Below are positions 38,875-49,343 of a DNA stretch of 64,000 nt, piece by piece; the stretch's first letter is position 1; each line of letters starts with the position of its first letter. Location of the stretch: contig CAMDHK010000003.1 of assembly GCA_945897965.1 (NCBI GenBank), positions 1 to 64,000 of the forward strand, read 5' to 3'. The position numbers were made by a program, and so were the translations under genes. The DNA is from Candidatus Kuenenia stuttgartensis (lineage in GTDB: Bacteria > Planctomycetota > Planctomycetia > Gemmatales > Gemmataceae). The notes beneath the pieces were generated by a model that had not been told where the DNA came from, made no database searches, and saw only the letters and a list, made by a program, of their open reading frames with translations.

Positions 38875-41538
38875 TTAATCGATGTACATGAATTCATTGC
38901 TTGCCAAGAGGGCCTGTGCCATTCGTTCCCAGCGGTCCATTTTGTTTATTGGTTTATCGTTGTTTTCTTCATTAGCATGAAGAAAAAACATTGCCAATTC
39001 TAATTCATTTGGTGAAGGCGGCCTCGAAAATAATATTTTGTACGCAGCGTTGATATTTTCTGCTTCTGATTTAGAAATAGCTTGAATTCTTTTTGCTAGC
39101 AATTTGGATTGTTCAATAACAAAAGGACTGTTGATGATGAATAATTGTTGCTGTGGTACAGTAGTTTCGATTCGTCTTTCACTGGTGATATTTGGATCAG
39201 GGAAATCAAATATTCGCAAAAGTGAATTTAGTTCATGTCTGCTGATTTTTGCGTAAAGGGTTCTTCTTTTTGAATTGTCATCGCTAAGGTTGAAAGTTGG
39301 ACCGCCAATGGTTTTATCTAGTGAGCCTGCTGCACTTAAGATGGAATCGCGCCAAGATTCAATATCAAGTCGTTTTCTGTTGAATTTCCATAAGTAGGTG
39401 TTATCTGGATCAATATTCATGTTGTTCGCGATGTTTTTTGATGATTGCTTAAATGTATCAGAGCAAAGGATATATCTATGTAATGATTTAATCGACCAGC
39501 CAGAGTTGATTAAATATTGTGAAAGGTGATCAAGTAACTCAGGATTTGAAGGTGCTTCACCTAGTTTTCCAAAATTGCTAGGTGTTGCCACTATGCCTTT
39601 GCCAAAATGCCATGCCCATATTCTATTTGTTATTACCCTTGCAGTAAGCGGATTATCAGCGGTTGCGATGGCATCAGCTAGTTCAGTGCGACCACTACCC
39701 TTAGCGAAATTTTTACGATTATCATCAGATAAAATTTTAAGAAAGCGCCTTGGCGCTAATTCCCCTTGCTTAGATGGGTTTCCTCGTATGTATATTTTTA
39801 AATCTGATGGAGTTGATTCTGCTATGGCATTTACAATAGGCAAGTTTTCGGGAGTTATTTTTTTTAACTCTCGGTTGTTGTCTTCAAGATTTTTTAATTC
39901 TTCTGCTTTTTCTTTGTTAAGTTCTTTTTTCCAAGAATCACCTAAAGCCAATATCCCATCTGCTTCAAAAAAAGCAGCGTAAATTTCAGAGTTCTTGTTC
40001 GGTTTATCTTTGGCAGCAGTAGTTTTTTCATTACGTATTATTTTTAAAAGTGATTCTTTAGCTTTGGCTGCTGCTTGTTTCTTTTGTTCTTGCGTGGAGT
40101 TCTCTTTTATTTCGTTCCAAGGATCTGTAAAAAATGAGAACTTCTTGTTAGCTTTATTCTTCTCAATAAATTTTACCCATTTCTCGAGCATGACTTTTTC
40201 ATTCGGGTAATCATTAAATGAGGTTTTGGGATTGGATTTTTTTTGGTCGATATATTGGTAACTTAACTCGTAATATTTTTCGAATTCTAAACAACGCTTT
40301 TCAACAAAGGGAAGTCTTTCGCTGTGAATGAAATAGTTTAATTTGTTTTCAGAGTCTGTTAATTTCTGCTTTGCTTTCTCGTATATTTTCAATTCTTCTA
40401 ATGAGCATACTGGTGTGTTGTTTAATTTTGATGAATGAAATACACCTGCTATTGAGTAATAATCTTGAGTTGGTATTGGATCAAACTTATGATCATGGCA
40501 GCGAGCGCAACTAACAGTTAGGCCAAGAAAACCCCTAGACAGCGTATCAATCCTATCGTCAAGTTCATCTGCAATTGCACGAGCTGCATCGGTGTTTTTG
40601 TAATATTGAGCGCCTAGACCAAAAAATCCCAAAGCTGCAAGATTCTCTGTTCTTCTTGGTTCTGGAGTCAAATCTGCAGAAATTTGGTATCTAACGAAAT
40701 CCGTGAATGGCATATCTGTATCAAATGCCTTAATAACCCAATCTCTATACTTATAAGCATCGCTATTGGGTTTTACTCCAAAGGTATGTGCTTGGTCTTC
40801 TGCATATCTCGCAACATCTAGCCAGTGCCTTCCCCATTTTTCTGCATATGTCTTGGTTGAAAGGTATTTATCAACAAATTTAGAATAGGCCGCATCGGAA
40901 TTGTCCCGATTAAATTCTTCAACATCTTCAACAGAGGGTGGCAATCCTGTTAAGGTAAAACTTAGCCTTCGTATGAGTTCATTAGGTGTTGCTTGAATTG
41001 ATTTTGATAAACCTTTTGCAACTAATTGGTTTGAAATGAATGTGTCAATTAAGCTGCTGGTATTTTTTGCGGTATTAGGTTTTGTATCTTTAATTGGTTT
41101 AAAAGCCCAAAAGTTTTTACTCTTATCCCAATCAATTGCTTCTGTGGTTGTCTTTGATTTGTTTTCTCTAGGGTCCGAAGCGCCTTTTGCAATCCATTCT
41201 TTGATGTTGTTAATCGCAGTTGCACTAAGTTTTCCTTTGGGAGGCATTTTTAAATCGCCTTGATAAAGTATGGCTTTCATTAAAAGGCTTTTATCAGGAT
41301 TCCCGGGAACTATCGCGGGCCCGGTGTCTCCTCCTTTTAACAGTGCTGCTTTAGAATCAACCAACAAGCCTCCACGTACTTTCTTTCCTTCTGCATGGCA
41401 TTCATAACAATGCTCAATCAGGATGGGCCTAATGTTGGATTCGAAGAAAGTAAAATCTTCTGCTTTTGCAAAATTTGATAATGCATCAAGGAGAAAATAA
41501 GAAGCAAGTATATTTAAAACAACTCTTTTATTAAGCAT
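38875..41538 (-). CDS. PSCyt1/DUF1549/DUF1553 cytochrome-type protein
   Basis: FFESNIRPILIEHCYECHAEGKKVRGGLLVDSKAALLKGGDTGPAIVPG; RLSFTLTGLPPSVEDVEEF; CARCHDHKFDPIPTQDYY; TNRIWAWHFGKGIV. Confidence 0.95.
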   Translation of the reverse strand: MLNKRVVLNILASYFLLDALSNFAKAEDFTFFESNIRPILIEHCYECHAEGKKVRGGLLVDSKAALLKGGDTGPAIVPGNPDKSLLMKAILYQGDLKMPPKGKLSATAINNIKEWIAKGASDPRENKSKTTTEAIDWDKSKNFWAFKPIKDTKPNTAKNTSSLIDTFISNQLVAKGLSKSIQATPNELIRRLSFTLTGLPPSVEDVEEFNRDNSDAAYSKFVDKYLSTKTYAEKWGRHWLDVARYAEDQAHTFGVKPNSDAYKYRDWVIKAFDTDMPFTDFVRYQISADLTPEPRRTENLAALGFFGLGAQYYKNTDAARAIADELDDRIDTLSRGFLGLTVSCARCHDHKFDPIPTQDYYSIAGVFHSSKLNNTPVCSLEELKIYEKAKQKLTDSENKLNYFIHSERLPFVEKRCLEFEKYYELSYQYIDQKKSNPKTSFNDYPNEKVMLEKWVKFIEKNKANKKFSFFTDPWNEIKENSTQEQKKQAAAKAKESLLKIIRNEKTTAAKDKPNKNSEIYAAFFEADGILALGDSWKKELNKEKAEELKNLEDNNRELKKITPENLPIVNAIAESTPSDLKIYIRGNPSKQGELAPRRFLKILSDDNRKNFAKGSGRTELADAIATADNPLTARVITNRIWAWHFGKGIVATPSNFGKLGEAPSNPELLDHLSQYLINSGWSIKSLHRYILCSDTFKQSSKNIANNMNIDPDNTYLWKFNRKRLDIESWRDSILSAAGSLDKTIGGPTFNLSDDNSKRRTLYAKISRHELNSLLRIFDFPDPNITSERRIETTVPQQQLFIINSPFVIEQSKLLAKRIQAISKSEAENINAAYKILFSRPPSPNELELAMFFLHANEENNDKPINKMDRWERMAQALLASNEFMYID

Positions 41539-41695
41539 AAATTAATCTTACATCATGGGGTGAGAATATACGGCTAGACCAGTTATTTTAGTTAAATTAA
41601 CAGGTTTTTGCAAATCATTATTTTAGGTATAAGCCACATATCCCTCCAAGTTGTACTTTCTCGAAGGATTTTAGGCCAAAATGCTTGATTATTTA

Positions 41696-42622
41696 TCAGC
41701 GCAGTGGTTTATCGCTTATTGCCACGCCATTGGTTTCCAAAATTTGAAAGTGATGGATGCTAGCGTTTTTACTATTAGTGTAAGTCCACACGATTTTTTT
41801 ATCTCTGTTCACTTCAATAAGTTTTGTTTCATTTGCTTTTGCATGATGGGAAGTAATAACAGTATTCCCATTAGGAAGACGATGACCGCCACATGCATCA
41901 TTAATTGGTTTTCCTGGTAAATCATCATTTGATAGCGACCAAACTGTCTGCCCTTTGGGATCAACTTCAATTACTAGATTTCCTAAAGTACAATTAATTA
42001 GAGTGTTCCCATCAGGAAGGCGAATTGCAGTAAACGGCCAGTTGGGGGTTTTTACTTCCCAAACAATTTTACCATCTGGAGAATATTCGCGTACAACTTT
42101 GTCTAAGAGTTGCGGGATAAGATAATTGCCATTGGGGAGTTTACGAGCCATTCTTGTTTGTAAATGATGATCTTTTGTTTGAGCTTGAATAGGCATATCG
42201 ACGATGATTTTTCCTTCGCGGGAAACCTCAATCAATCGAGGTTTCGGTCCTGCTTCAGTGAACATAATGTTTCCGTTATCTAAAGGCATAACCGTATTTA
42301 CTTCTGATTGAGTGCCTTTAAATTCAAAAACAGTTTTACCTTCCTTGGTGATTTCTAGAACAGCCCCGCCTGGATATTCTTTTCCTTTTGATACTGCCAG
42401 CAAAGCGTTTCCGTTAGCTAAAAGCCATCCATCTCTTGAAGATTTTGGTATTTGCCAAGAAATTTTTCCGTCATTATCAACAAAAAATGTTTCTGCCCCA
42501 AAAACAATGAATGAATGGCTTATTTCAGCAGATAATGAAAAATTTAAATTGGTGAAAACTGAAATTATAATAAGTGGAAGTAAATATAATAATCGTGGTA
42601 TTGAGGGGATGTGAATCATCAT
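41696..42622 (-). CDS. PQQ/arylsulfotransferase-like beta-propeller protein
   Basis: Repeated LPNGNYLIPQL, LPDGNTLINC, LPNGNTVITSHH followed by ...EVDPKGQTVWS blade motifs. Confidence 0.8.
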   Translation of the reverse strand: MMIHIPSIPRLLYLLPLIIISVFTNLNFSLSAEISHSFIVFGAETFFVDNDGKISWQIPKSSRDGWLLANGNALLAVSKGKEYPGGAVLEITKEGKTVFEFKGTQSEVNTVMPLDNGNIMFTEAGPKPRLIEVSREGKIIVDMPIQAQTKDHHLQTRMARKLPNGNYLIPQLLDKVVREYSPDGKIVWEVKTPNWPFTAIRLPDGNTLINCTLGNLVIEVDPKGQTVWSLSNDDLPGKPINDACGGHRLPNGNTVITSHHAKANETKLIEVNRDKKIVWTYTNSKNASIHHFQILETNGVAISDKPLR

Positions 42623-42801
42623 AAATCCTTAATATTTAGTAAGAGAAAAACCCATAGTAGCCATTTTACACATAAATTTTGTTACGAAGTCTAGTATTCT
42701 AATCAATCTTTTTAATCAAACCTAAAACATCAAAATAACTATAAAACCAATTTGTAGGAAATTCCAATTGTAATTTTGTTGCTTGAATAAATAAGGTTTA
42801 A

Positions 42802-43878
42802 TTACTTTAAATCCTTAAGATTTAATTTCTGTTGAAGAACAACTCCGCCTTTTTCATCACAGACTTGGAATCGCAATATTGGTAGATCTGAAGACCAATC
42901 GATTTCGATCATGCCGAAATTTGTATCAAAGTAAGTTAAACCTAAGCGATAAGAATTTATTTCGTTTGAGAATCGTGTTCCTGCCTTTGAAAAGTTACCA
43001 CTGGGGGTATTAAGACTGCTGGAGGTTATCTCATAAATAGGATAGTTGATCCCAAATGATTTAGCAGGCATTTTCATTATTTCTGCCAAATGCCTGTCCC
43101 CACTTAAAATTACAAGGCCGTTAGCATTGGTTTTGCTTATTAATTTGAAAAGTTTTTCTCTTTCAGAGGGGAAATTACCCCACATTTCGGAACCATGTTC
43201 ATCAGGGATTGCTTGTACGCTTGAACATAACAATCTAATTTCTGCAGGCTGAGATAAAACTTTTTCTAGCCATGCCCATTGAGGATTTCCAAGCACGGTG
43301 GAATTCGGATCTCGGTTAGGTGCGTATTTACCACGGTAACCTTCACCAGGTTCACCTGGTTTATAACCTTTTTTAAGTGGACTGCGAAAATAACGGGTAT
43401 CCAAAAGAATGATTTGAATTCTTTGGCCTGGTTTCCCAATTATTTCTGAATGATAAACACCTTCTTGGGTTCTACGGGGGCTCTGTTTTGCAACTCCAAA
43501 AAAATCAAGAAATAACTGTTGGGATTCTTTTTTTTTGGGGTAATCAGCTCCTGCATCATTTCCGCCGTAATCATGGTCATCCCAAGTTGCAAGAATTTTT
43601 GTTTTCTTTTTTAATTCTACATATCCTGGTTGTTCGCCGAGCATCTCCCATTTTTTCTTGAGTAATACCATATCTTCTGTATCGCCATAAATATTATCAC
43701 CTAGAAATAGGAAAAGTTGTGGGTTCTTTTCGATGATTGACGCCCAAATTGGTTGAGGTTTATCCTGTTTCGCACAAGAACCAAAGGCTATTCTAGTTAA
43801 TGTTTCTTGGGCTAAAAGTTTTTGTTCATTTGTAAAAAACAACAGTAATAATAAAAAAACATTTGTTTTAATATTCAT
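42802..43878 (-). CDS. PhoD-like alkaline phosphatase/phosphodiesterase
   Basis: RIAFGSCAKQDKPQPIWASI; LFLGDNIYGDTEDM; ATWDDHDYGGNDAGADYPKK; LVILSGDRHLAEI. Confidence 0.93.
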   Translation of the reverse strand: MNIKTNVFLLLLLFFTNEQKLLAQETLTRIAFGSCAKQDKPQPIWASIIEKNPQLFLFLGDNIYGDTEDMVLLKKKWEMLGEQPGYVELKKKTKILATWDDHDYGGNDAGADYPKKKESQQLFLDFFGVAKQSPRRTQEGVYHSEIIGKPGQRIQIILLDTRYFRSPLKKGYKPGEPGEGYRGKYAPNRDPNSTVLGNPQWAWLEKVLSQPAEIRLLCSSVQAIPDEHGSEMWGNFPSEREKLFKLISKTNANGLVILSGDRHLAEIMKMPAKSFGINYPIYEITSSSLNTPSGNFSKAGTRFSNEINSYRLGLTYFDTNFGMIEIDWSSDLPILRFQVCDEKGGVVLQQKLNLKDLK

Positions 43879-43928
43879 AGTTAAGCTTTCAGGTGTTTTT
43901 GAATTTTACTTAATAAGTTACACAATGA

Positions 43929-45293
43929 TTAAGCAAAAAGACAATCCATTACTTTGCCACGATTTAGCTGGGAAGGCCGTTTTTGTCTATCTACTATTTC
44001 GGCATCAGGCTCGATGCCCAATGCATGGTAAACGGTAGCACCGAGATCATCGGGAGTGAAAGGGACAGAAACTGGATAGGCACCAATTTTATCTGATTTT
44101 CCAACAACATTCCCACCTTTAACTCCAGCGCCAGCAAACAATGTGGTGTAACAGGCAGCCCAGTGGTCTCGGCCATTACCACTAATTTTTGGTGTCCTGC
44201 CAAATTCCCCGGTAACGATCACCAGAGTTTCATCGAGGAGCCCCGTGGATTCCAAATCATCAAGCAAACAAGATACTCCCCGATCAAGAGGAGGCAAAAG
44301 TTCGTTTTTCAATCGGGTAAAATTGTTGCCATGTGTGTCCCAATTTTGAACCCTACCCATATTTGCCTGAACTACGGGAACTCCAGCTTGGGATAACCTT
44401 CGTGCAAGAAGTAAAGATTGGCCAAAGGAGTGATTCCCATACCTGTTTCGACTTGCTAAAGGTTCAAGATTTAAATCAAAAGCTTTGGCAATTTTACCAG
44501 AAGCCAAAACTGAGAGTGCAAGTTCTTGTTGATGCGCCAGTCTCTTTGTTGAGGCAATCGATTCTAGATTTTTTTGTTGATCGTTTACTTGCTTTAACAG
44601 GAGGTTTCGTTCATTAACCCTATCAATAGCAATTCCAGGGAAAAGCGAAACATTGTCGACCTTAAAATCAGGTTTTGCAGGGTCTTGATTAATTTGCCAT
44701 GGATCATGCCTTGGTCCAAGGAAGCCAGCATGTTGGCCTGGCCAAGTTAAAGGCCCTTCTAAAAGAAAGGTTGGAAGGTTTATCCCGCTGGGAATACCAT
44801 CAGATCGGGGCCTAAGGTAATCTAACGCAGAACTAAAAGAAGGCCAATCATCTCTGGAAGCAACTTTGTCAAAAAAACCACCTGGTTGTTGATGCCCTGT
44901 TATTGTGTGATGGGTTGCCACTAAGTGGTTGTTTTCTTTGTGTGCCATACTTCGCACTAAAGCATATTTATTAGCACGCATAGCCAGCATGGGAAGATGT
45001 TCGGAAATCTGAATACCAGAAACATTTGTTGATATAGGCTTAAATTCGCCTCGGATTTCAACCGGCGCATCAGGCTTCATATCAAACATATCAATATGAC
45101 TTGAGGCCCCGGTAAGGAAAACAAGAATAACCGACTTAGGTTTTTTAGTATTTAAGGAAGCAGTCAACCCAAGATTACCCATGCCTAAACCAAATAAACC
45201 TGAAAAGCCTACTTGAAGTAATTCTCTTCTTATTATGCCTGTGGAGTGCAAATGTTGCTGTTTTTGATTATTCAAGGCGGGATCCCTTAACAA
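43929..45293 (-). CDS. DUF1501 domain-containing protein
   Basis: KSVILVFLTGASSHIDMFDMKPDAPVEIRGEFKPISTNVSGIQISEHLPMLA; VTGEFGRTPKISGNGRDHWAACYTTLFAGAGVKGG. Confidence 0.95.
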   Translation of the reverse strand: MLRDPALNNQKQQHLHSTGIIRRELLQVGFSGLFGLGMGNLGLTASLNTKKPKSVILVFLTGASSHIDMFDMKPDAPVEIRGEFKPISTNVSGIQISEHLPMLAMRANKYALVRSMAHKENNHLVATHHTITGHQQPGGFFDKVASRDDWPSFSSALDYLRPRSDGIPSGINLPTFLLEGPLTWPGQHAGFLGPRHDPWQINQDPAKPDFKVDNVSLFPGIAIDRVNERNLLLKQVNDQQKNLESIASTKRLAHQQELALSVLASGKIAKAFDLNLEPLASRNRYGNHSFGQSLLLARRLSQAGVPVVQANMGRVQNWDTHGNNFTRLKNELLPPLDRGVSCLLDDLESTGLLDETLVIVTGEFGRTPKISGNGRDHWAACYTTLFAGAGVKGGNVVGKSDKIGAYPVSVPFTPDDLGATVYHALGIEPDAEIVDRQKRPSQLNRGKVMDCLFA

Positions 45294-45406
45294 GGATTCA
45301 ATGTCAATACTTTAGGATAAGCTTAAATCGGCATTTCTGGAAGACTTTTATTTGGAAAAATGGGTGAGAATTCATGTTGGGTTAAATTATTGTCATTAAA
45401 CAATGA

Positions 45407-47383
45407 TCAATCATAGGTTTTGAGCCCAAATTGGTTTAAAGCCTTAATAACTATTTCGTTTCGTAATAAACTAAGGAATTTAAGAATTTCCGGGCGTTTA
45501 ATCCTGTTTTTAGGCATTACAAAGTCATACTGTTCTTCGGCAATAGGAATAAAACAAAGGTCGGTATTTTCAACTGCAGATTGTATTGCAATCCCCCAAT
45601 CGGAACGCTTTTGGAGTATGGATGCAACCACTGCGGTATGGGATTTTACCTCTGCAAGATAACCACTGGGGCGTACATTTTTTAGTAACCGGTCTATAAG
45701 AATTCTGGTTCCACTGCCTTTGTTTCGATTTACCATCAAGAGATCTGATTGATGAGTAGCAATGTAAATTGCTGCGGCTAAATCTTTAACTGCGAATCTT
45801 TGATCATCTGGCCTAAATACAAAGCCCTGTAATCGCCCGTAACCTTTAATTAATTCAATTTCATTATTAAGAAATGGCTGGTTGTAAGTGTTGGATTGTT
45901 CATCCAATAAATGAATACCTGCAATATCGCACTCATTTCTTTTTACCGCTTCCAAGCCTCCAGTACTGCCAACAGGGAGAAATTTCGCGGTAATCCCAAT
46001 TTCCCTGAGTTTGCTTATTAAATAATCCAATCCAATGCAGTGACTTCCGATGATTACCAAATCTGCAGGTTCGATTTCTTTCCCAATCAGTTGAACATCA
46101 ACAATTTCATCTGCCTCAAGATATTCGTTTTTTTTGGGTATCACGATAAACCCATCAGCTTTTGCAAAAGCAGTAACCGAACCCGACCCTTTTCCCATTG
46201 GATAAGCGTAGTATTGAGAATTAATAGTTTTTTCAGGTTCTCCATTAGTGTTATTCTGGACTAATCCCACTAACAGGAATTCCGTTCTACCTCGCTCAGA
46301 ATTCACCCTGAAGGGAAGAGTTGCTTTAATGGTTTTTTTGTTTCTGACTAATTTGCCAGCCATGCATTTTAATACAGGCGCTACGAATTCTTGAAAAGTA
46401 AATATTGCAGAAGTGGGAAAGCCTGGGAGAACTACCACCGGAATTTTTCGTTCCTGATGATTGACAACAGCAAGACATAAAGGTTTACCAGGTTTTAGCG
46501 CTATGCCATGTGCTACAATTCCGGGTTTTCCTAGTTCAGCAACAACTTTATAGGAAAGGTCACCACCGCCTTTTGATGTTCCTCCTGAAAGAAGAATTGC
46601 ATCATATTTTAAGCAGGAATCCAGAGTGGTTTTTAAATTTTCCCAGTTATCTTTTATAATTCCCAAACAGACAACTTCGCAGCCCAGTTCTCTCACAGCA
46701 TCAGCAAGCACGGTGCTGTTACTATCGTAAACACACCCAAGAGGCAAAAGCATGCCCGGCGCAATGATCTCATCCCCCGTCGAGAAAATTGCAACAATAG
46801 GCTTCCGAACAACAGAAACCATATTTATGCCGAGTGCTGCGAGAACCCCTGTTTCTCGGGATGATAAAACCTCTCCTTTTCGTAAAACGATTTCACCTTT
46901 GCTAATATCAGTTCCAGCAAAACTAATGTTAGCTCCGGGTGCAATAGCTCTGTTAATCAACAATCTGTCGTTTTTAAAATCAGTATGCTCGATCATGACA
47001 ATTGCATCAGCACCTCTGGGCAACATGCCCCCGGTAGCAATTGGTAGAGCTAAATTAAATTCAACTACTGTTCTTGGTTGAAAACCCGTAACGATGTTTT
47101 CATCCCCAACTTTTAATGATTTGATTGAATCTTCGGAAGCGCCAAAAGTATCTTCAGCCTTCAGAGCAAAACCATCAACATTTGATCGGTCAAATCCAGG
47201 CACATCAATTGGTGCGTAAACATCAACTGCAAGAACTCTGCCTAATACCTGATCAAGAGGGACGGTTTCGCTCTCAAGAGCAGACATATTTAATTCTGAT
47301 TGGAATAATTCTTCCGCTAGATCGCGATCGATCACATTAAGAAACTGTTTTTGATTGATTGATTCGTTCATATATTTAGTCAT
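45407..47383 (-). CDS. moeA: MoeA-type molybdopterin molybdenumtransferase fused to a periplasmic-binding-protein-like domain
   Basis: PIDVPGFDRSNVDGFALKAEDTFGASE; IATGGMLPRGADAIVMIEHT; VAIFSTGDEI; C-terminal GSHCIGLDYLISKLREIGITAKFLPVGSTGGLEAVKRNECDIAGIHLLD...VNRNKGSGTRILIDRLL. Confidence 0.92.
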   Translation of the reverse strand: MTKYMNESINQKQFLNVIDRDLAEELFQSELNMSALESETVPLDQVLGRVLAVDVYAPIDVPGFDRSNVDGFALKAEDTFGASEDSIKSLKVGDENIVTGFQPRTVVEFNLALPIATGGMLPRGADAIVMIEHTDFKNDRLLINRAIAPGANISFAGTDISKGEIVLRKGEVLSSRETGVLAALGINMVSVVRKPIVAIFSTGDEIIAPGMLLPLGCVYDSNSTVLADAVRELGCEVVCLGIIKDNWENLKTTLDSCLKYDAILLSGGTSKGGGDLSYKVVAELGKPGIVAHGIALKPGKPLCLAVVNHQERKIPVVVLPGFPTSAIFTFQEFVAPVLKCMAGKLVRNKKTIKATLPFRVNSERGRTEFLLVGLVQNNTNGEPEKTINSQYYAYPMGKGSGSVTAFAKADGFIVIPKKNEYLEADEIVDVQLIGKEIEPADLVIIGSHCIGLDYLISKLREIGITAKFLPVGSTGGLEAVKRNECDIAGIHLLDEQSNTYNQPFLNNEIELIKGYGRLQGFVFRPDDQRFAVKDLAAAIYIATHQSDLLMVNRNKGSGTRILIDRLLKNVRPSGYLAEVKSHTAVVASILQKRSDWGIAIQSAVENTDLCFIPIAEEQYDFVMPKNRIKRPEILKFLSLLRNEIVIKALNQFGLKTYD

Positions 47384-48629
47384 AAAGGTTGATTTTTACA
47401 TTCTCTCCAGAAGGGTAACCTTCGCATTCACCCGGCACCATTAAAAAACCATCAGCAATCGTTGTGGTGCTGAGCATTGATGCCCCACTTATTGCCAGGG
47501 GTTCTGCAAATCCGTTATTAATTTTCACACGAACATAATCCATTCGGCCTACCATGGATGAAATTTTGGAAGCGAGCGGGAGAGTTATTGATTTGTAAGG
47601 CAACTCACAATTAATCCCTGCAAACTTCCTAATTGCTCTACTTGCAAAAAGGTCATATGAACAAAGACATGACACAGGATTACCTGGTATTAAAAACACA
47701 TATTTACCATTAATGATGCCGAGTCCAGAAGGGCTAGCTGGCCTTAATGCCACACCATGAATTAAAATTTCCCCAAGTTCTTTTACAAGAGAAGGGGCGT
47801 GATCTTCCTGACCAACAGAACTTCCCCCACTGACCAAGATAAAATCTGCATTTGATTTTGAAAGCGCATCACTTATTAATTCTCGTCGGTCTTCTAGAAA
47901 AATAATGTTGGGATGAATCTGGATGTCCCTGTAAACCAAAGCATCAAGCATCACAGAATTTGAATCAACAATTTGGTATCCTTTGGGCATAGAACCCGGC
48001 TTTAGCAATTCATCTCCTGTAATAAAAATATCCACAATAGGTTTTTTTATAACAGAAACAGAAGGTGTTCCGATCGAAGATAAAATACCAACATCTTGGG
48101 GTCGAAGTTTTCTTCCTGCAGTTAAAAGCTCTTGCCCAATTTTGACATCCTCGCCAATTCTGCCAACATTTTTCCCAGGGGGAATAGATTCGATAACTCT
48201 TAAAACTTTGTTTTCTTCTTGAGCTAATTCCACGGGAATAACTGAATCAGCACCTTCGGGCATGGGCGCGCCGGTCATTATCCGAACTGCAGTTTGAGTT
48301 GTAACGCAGCCTTCAAAAGGTTTACCAGGCAATGATAAGCCAAGGACTTTAAAATCTAAGGGTGAATATGTTGCTGCCCCAAAGGTTTCCTCCCCACGAA
48401 TCGCATAACCGTCCATTGCTGAACGATTAAAATTTGGAACTTTTACTGTTGATATAATTGATGACGAAAGGACCCTGCCTGCAGCTTTGTTTAAACAAAC
48501 GACTTCAAAATTTTTTGATGGCGAAATTTTATCATCAATAATAGTTAAAAAATCAACGACATCTTTTTTTTCTTTAAAGCCTTTCATGCGGATATCTGTG
48601 CTGTCTTTTTTATCTTTATCTTGTGGCAT
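47376..48629 (-). CDS. moeA: MoeA-type molybdopterin molybdenumtransferase
   Basis: VKVPNFNRSAMDGYAIRGEETFGA; IMTGAPMPEGADSVIPVE; VDIFITGDELLKPG; LVSGGSSVGQEDHAP; overlaps the next gene by 8 nt. Confidence 0.93.
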   Translation of the reverse strand: MPQDKDKKDSTDIRMKGFKEKKDVVDFLTIIDDKISPSKNFEVVCLNKAAGRVLSSSIISTVKVPNFNRSAMDGYAIRGEETFGAATYSPLDFKVLGLSLPGKPFEGCVTTQTAVRIMTGAPMPEGADSVIPVELAQEENKVLRVIESIPPGKNVGRIGEDVKIGQELLTAGRKLRPQDVGILSSIGTPSVSVIKKPIVDIFITGDELLKPGSMPKGYQIVDSNSVMLDALVYRDIQIHPNIIFLEDRRELISDALSKSNADFILVSGGSSVGQEDHAPSLVKELGEILIHGVALRPASPSGLGIINGKYVFLIPGNPVSCLCSYDLFASRAIRKFAGINCELPYKSITLPLASKISSMVGRMDYVRVKINNGFAEPLAISGASMLSTTTIADGFLMVPGECEGYPSGENVKINLYD

Positions 48630-48736
48630 AAATCAATCCTAAGTAATAGTTTCATGCTTACTTTTTGTTTTAATAATATTATATTAAATGAGTTGGGAAT
48701 TTATTTGTAACAGGTTATTAAAGAAAGAATGCTCAA

Positions 48737-49336
48737 TTGCAAGTTTTACAAAATAATTCGACAATTGAATCGAGAAGCCGTTTCAAATTTTTGACGGGTG
48801 CTCGAGGTCTTGAGTATCCTTACAGTGTTTTATTGCTTGTTTGTTTTGGGATAATTGCTGGCATATCTGTTTCTAACCTTAAGTTATCAATAGGAATTCC
48901 AGGCCATGCAATTATCAAGGTAATGATACCAATGGCGCTGGGGTTATCATTAGCGCCTGCAAGGTCCGCAGGGTCAATCATGGGTATTTCCGGGCTGATC
49001 ACTGCTTTTATTGGCCAAACACTTACCGAAGGCCCTGGTACTGGTACGGGAGCGTATACCAGTCTTGTTTGTACAGGAGTGCTTATGGATTTTACACTGT
49101 ATTTTGCGAATACAGGCTGGAAATTATATACAGGGTTAATGGTATCAGGATTAATCGCAAATTTGATAGCGCTTTATGTGCGAAGTGGATTCAAATCTTT
49201 TTTGAAAATCAACATTTTTGATTTTAACACTTGGTTTCAAACTGCTGCTTTTACTTACCCAATCTGCGGTTTACTTGCTGGGCTACTTTGTGCACTGCTA
49301 GTGTTTAAATTAAAGAATCCGTCCAACAATCGTTAA
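48737..49336 (+). CDS. Integral membrane protein (TTG start), possibly ECF-transporter S-component-like
   Basis: Five to six hydrophobic helices; divergent from the moeA pair; fold assignment is a guess. Confidence 0.6.
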   Translation: MQVLQNNSTIESRSRFKFLTGARGLEYPYSVLLLVCFGIIAGISVSNLKLSIGIPGHAIIKVMIPMALGLSLAPARSAGSIMGISGLITAFIGQTLTEGPGTGTGAYTSLVCTGVLMDFTLYFANTGWKLYTGLMVSGLIANLIALYVRSGFKSFLKINIFDFNTWFQTAAFTYPICGLLAGLLCALLVFKLKNPSNNR

Positions 49337-49343
49337 GCAAACA

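Noticed and set aside
39575-40210. Plus-strand ORFs of 135 and 71 aa opposite the DUF1549/1553 gene
   Set aside because: Shadow ORFs with no motif support
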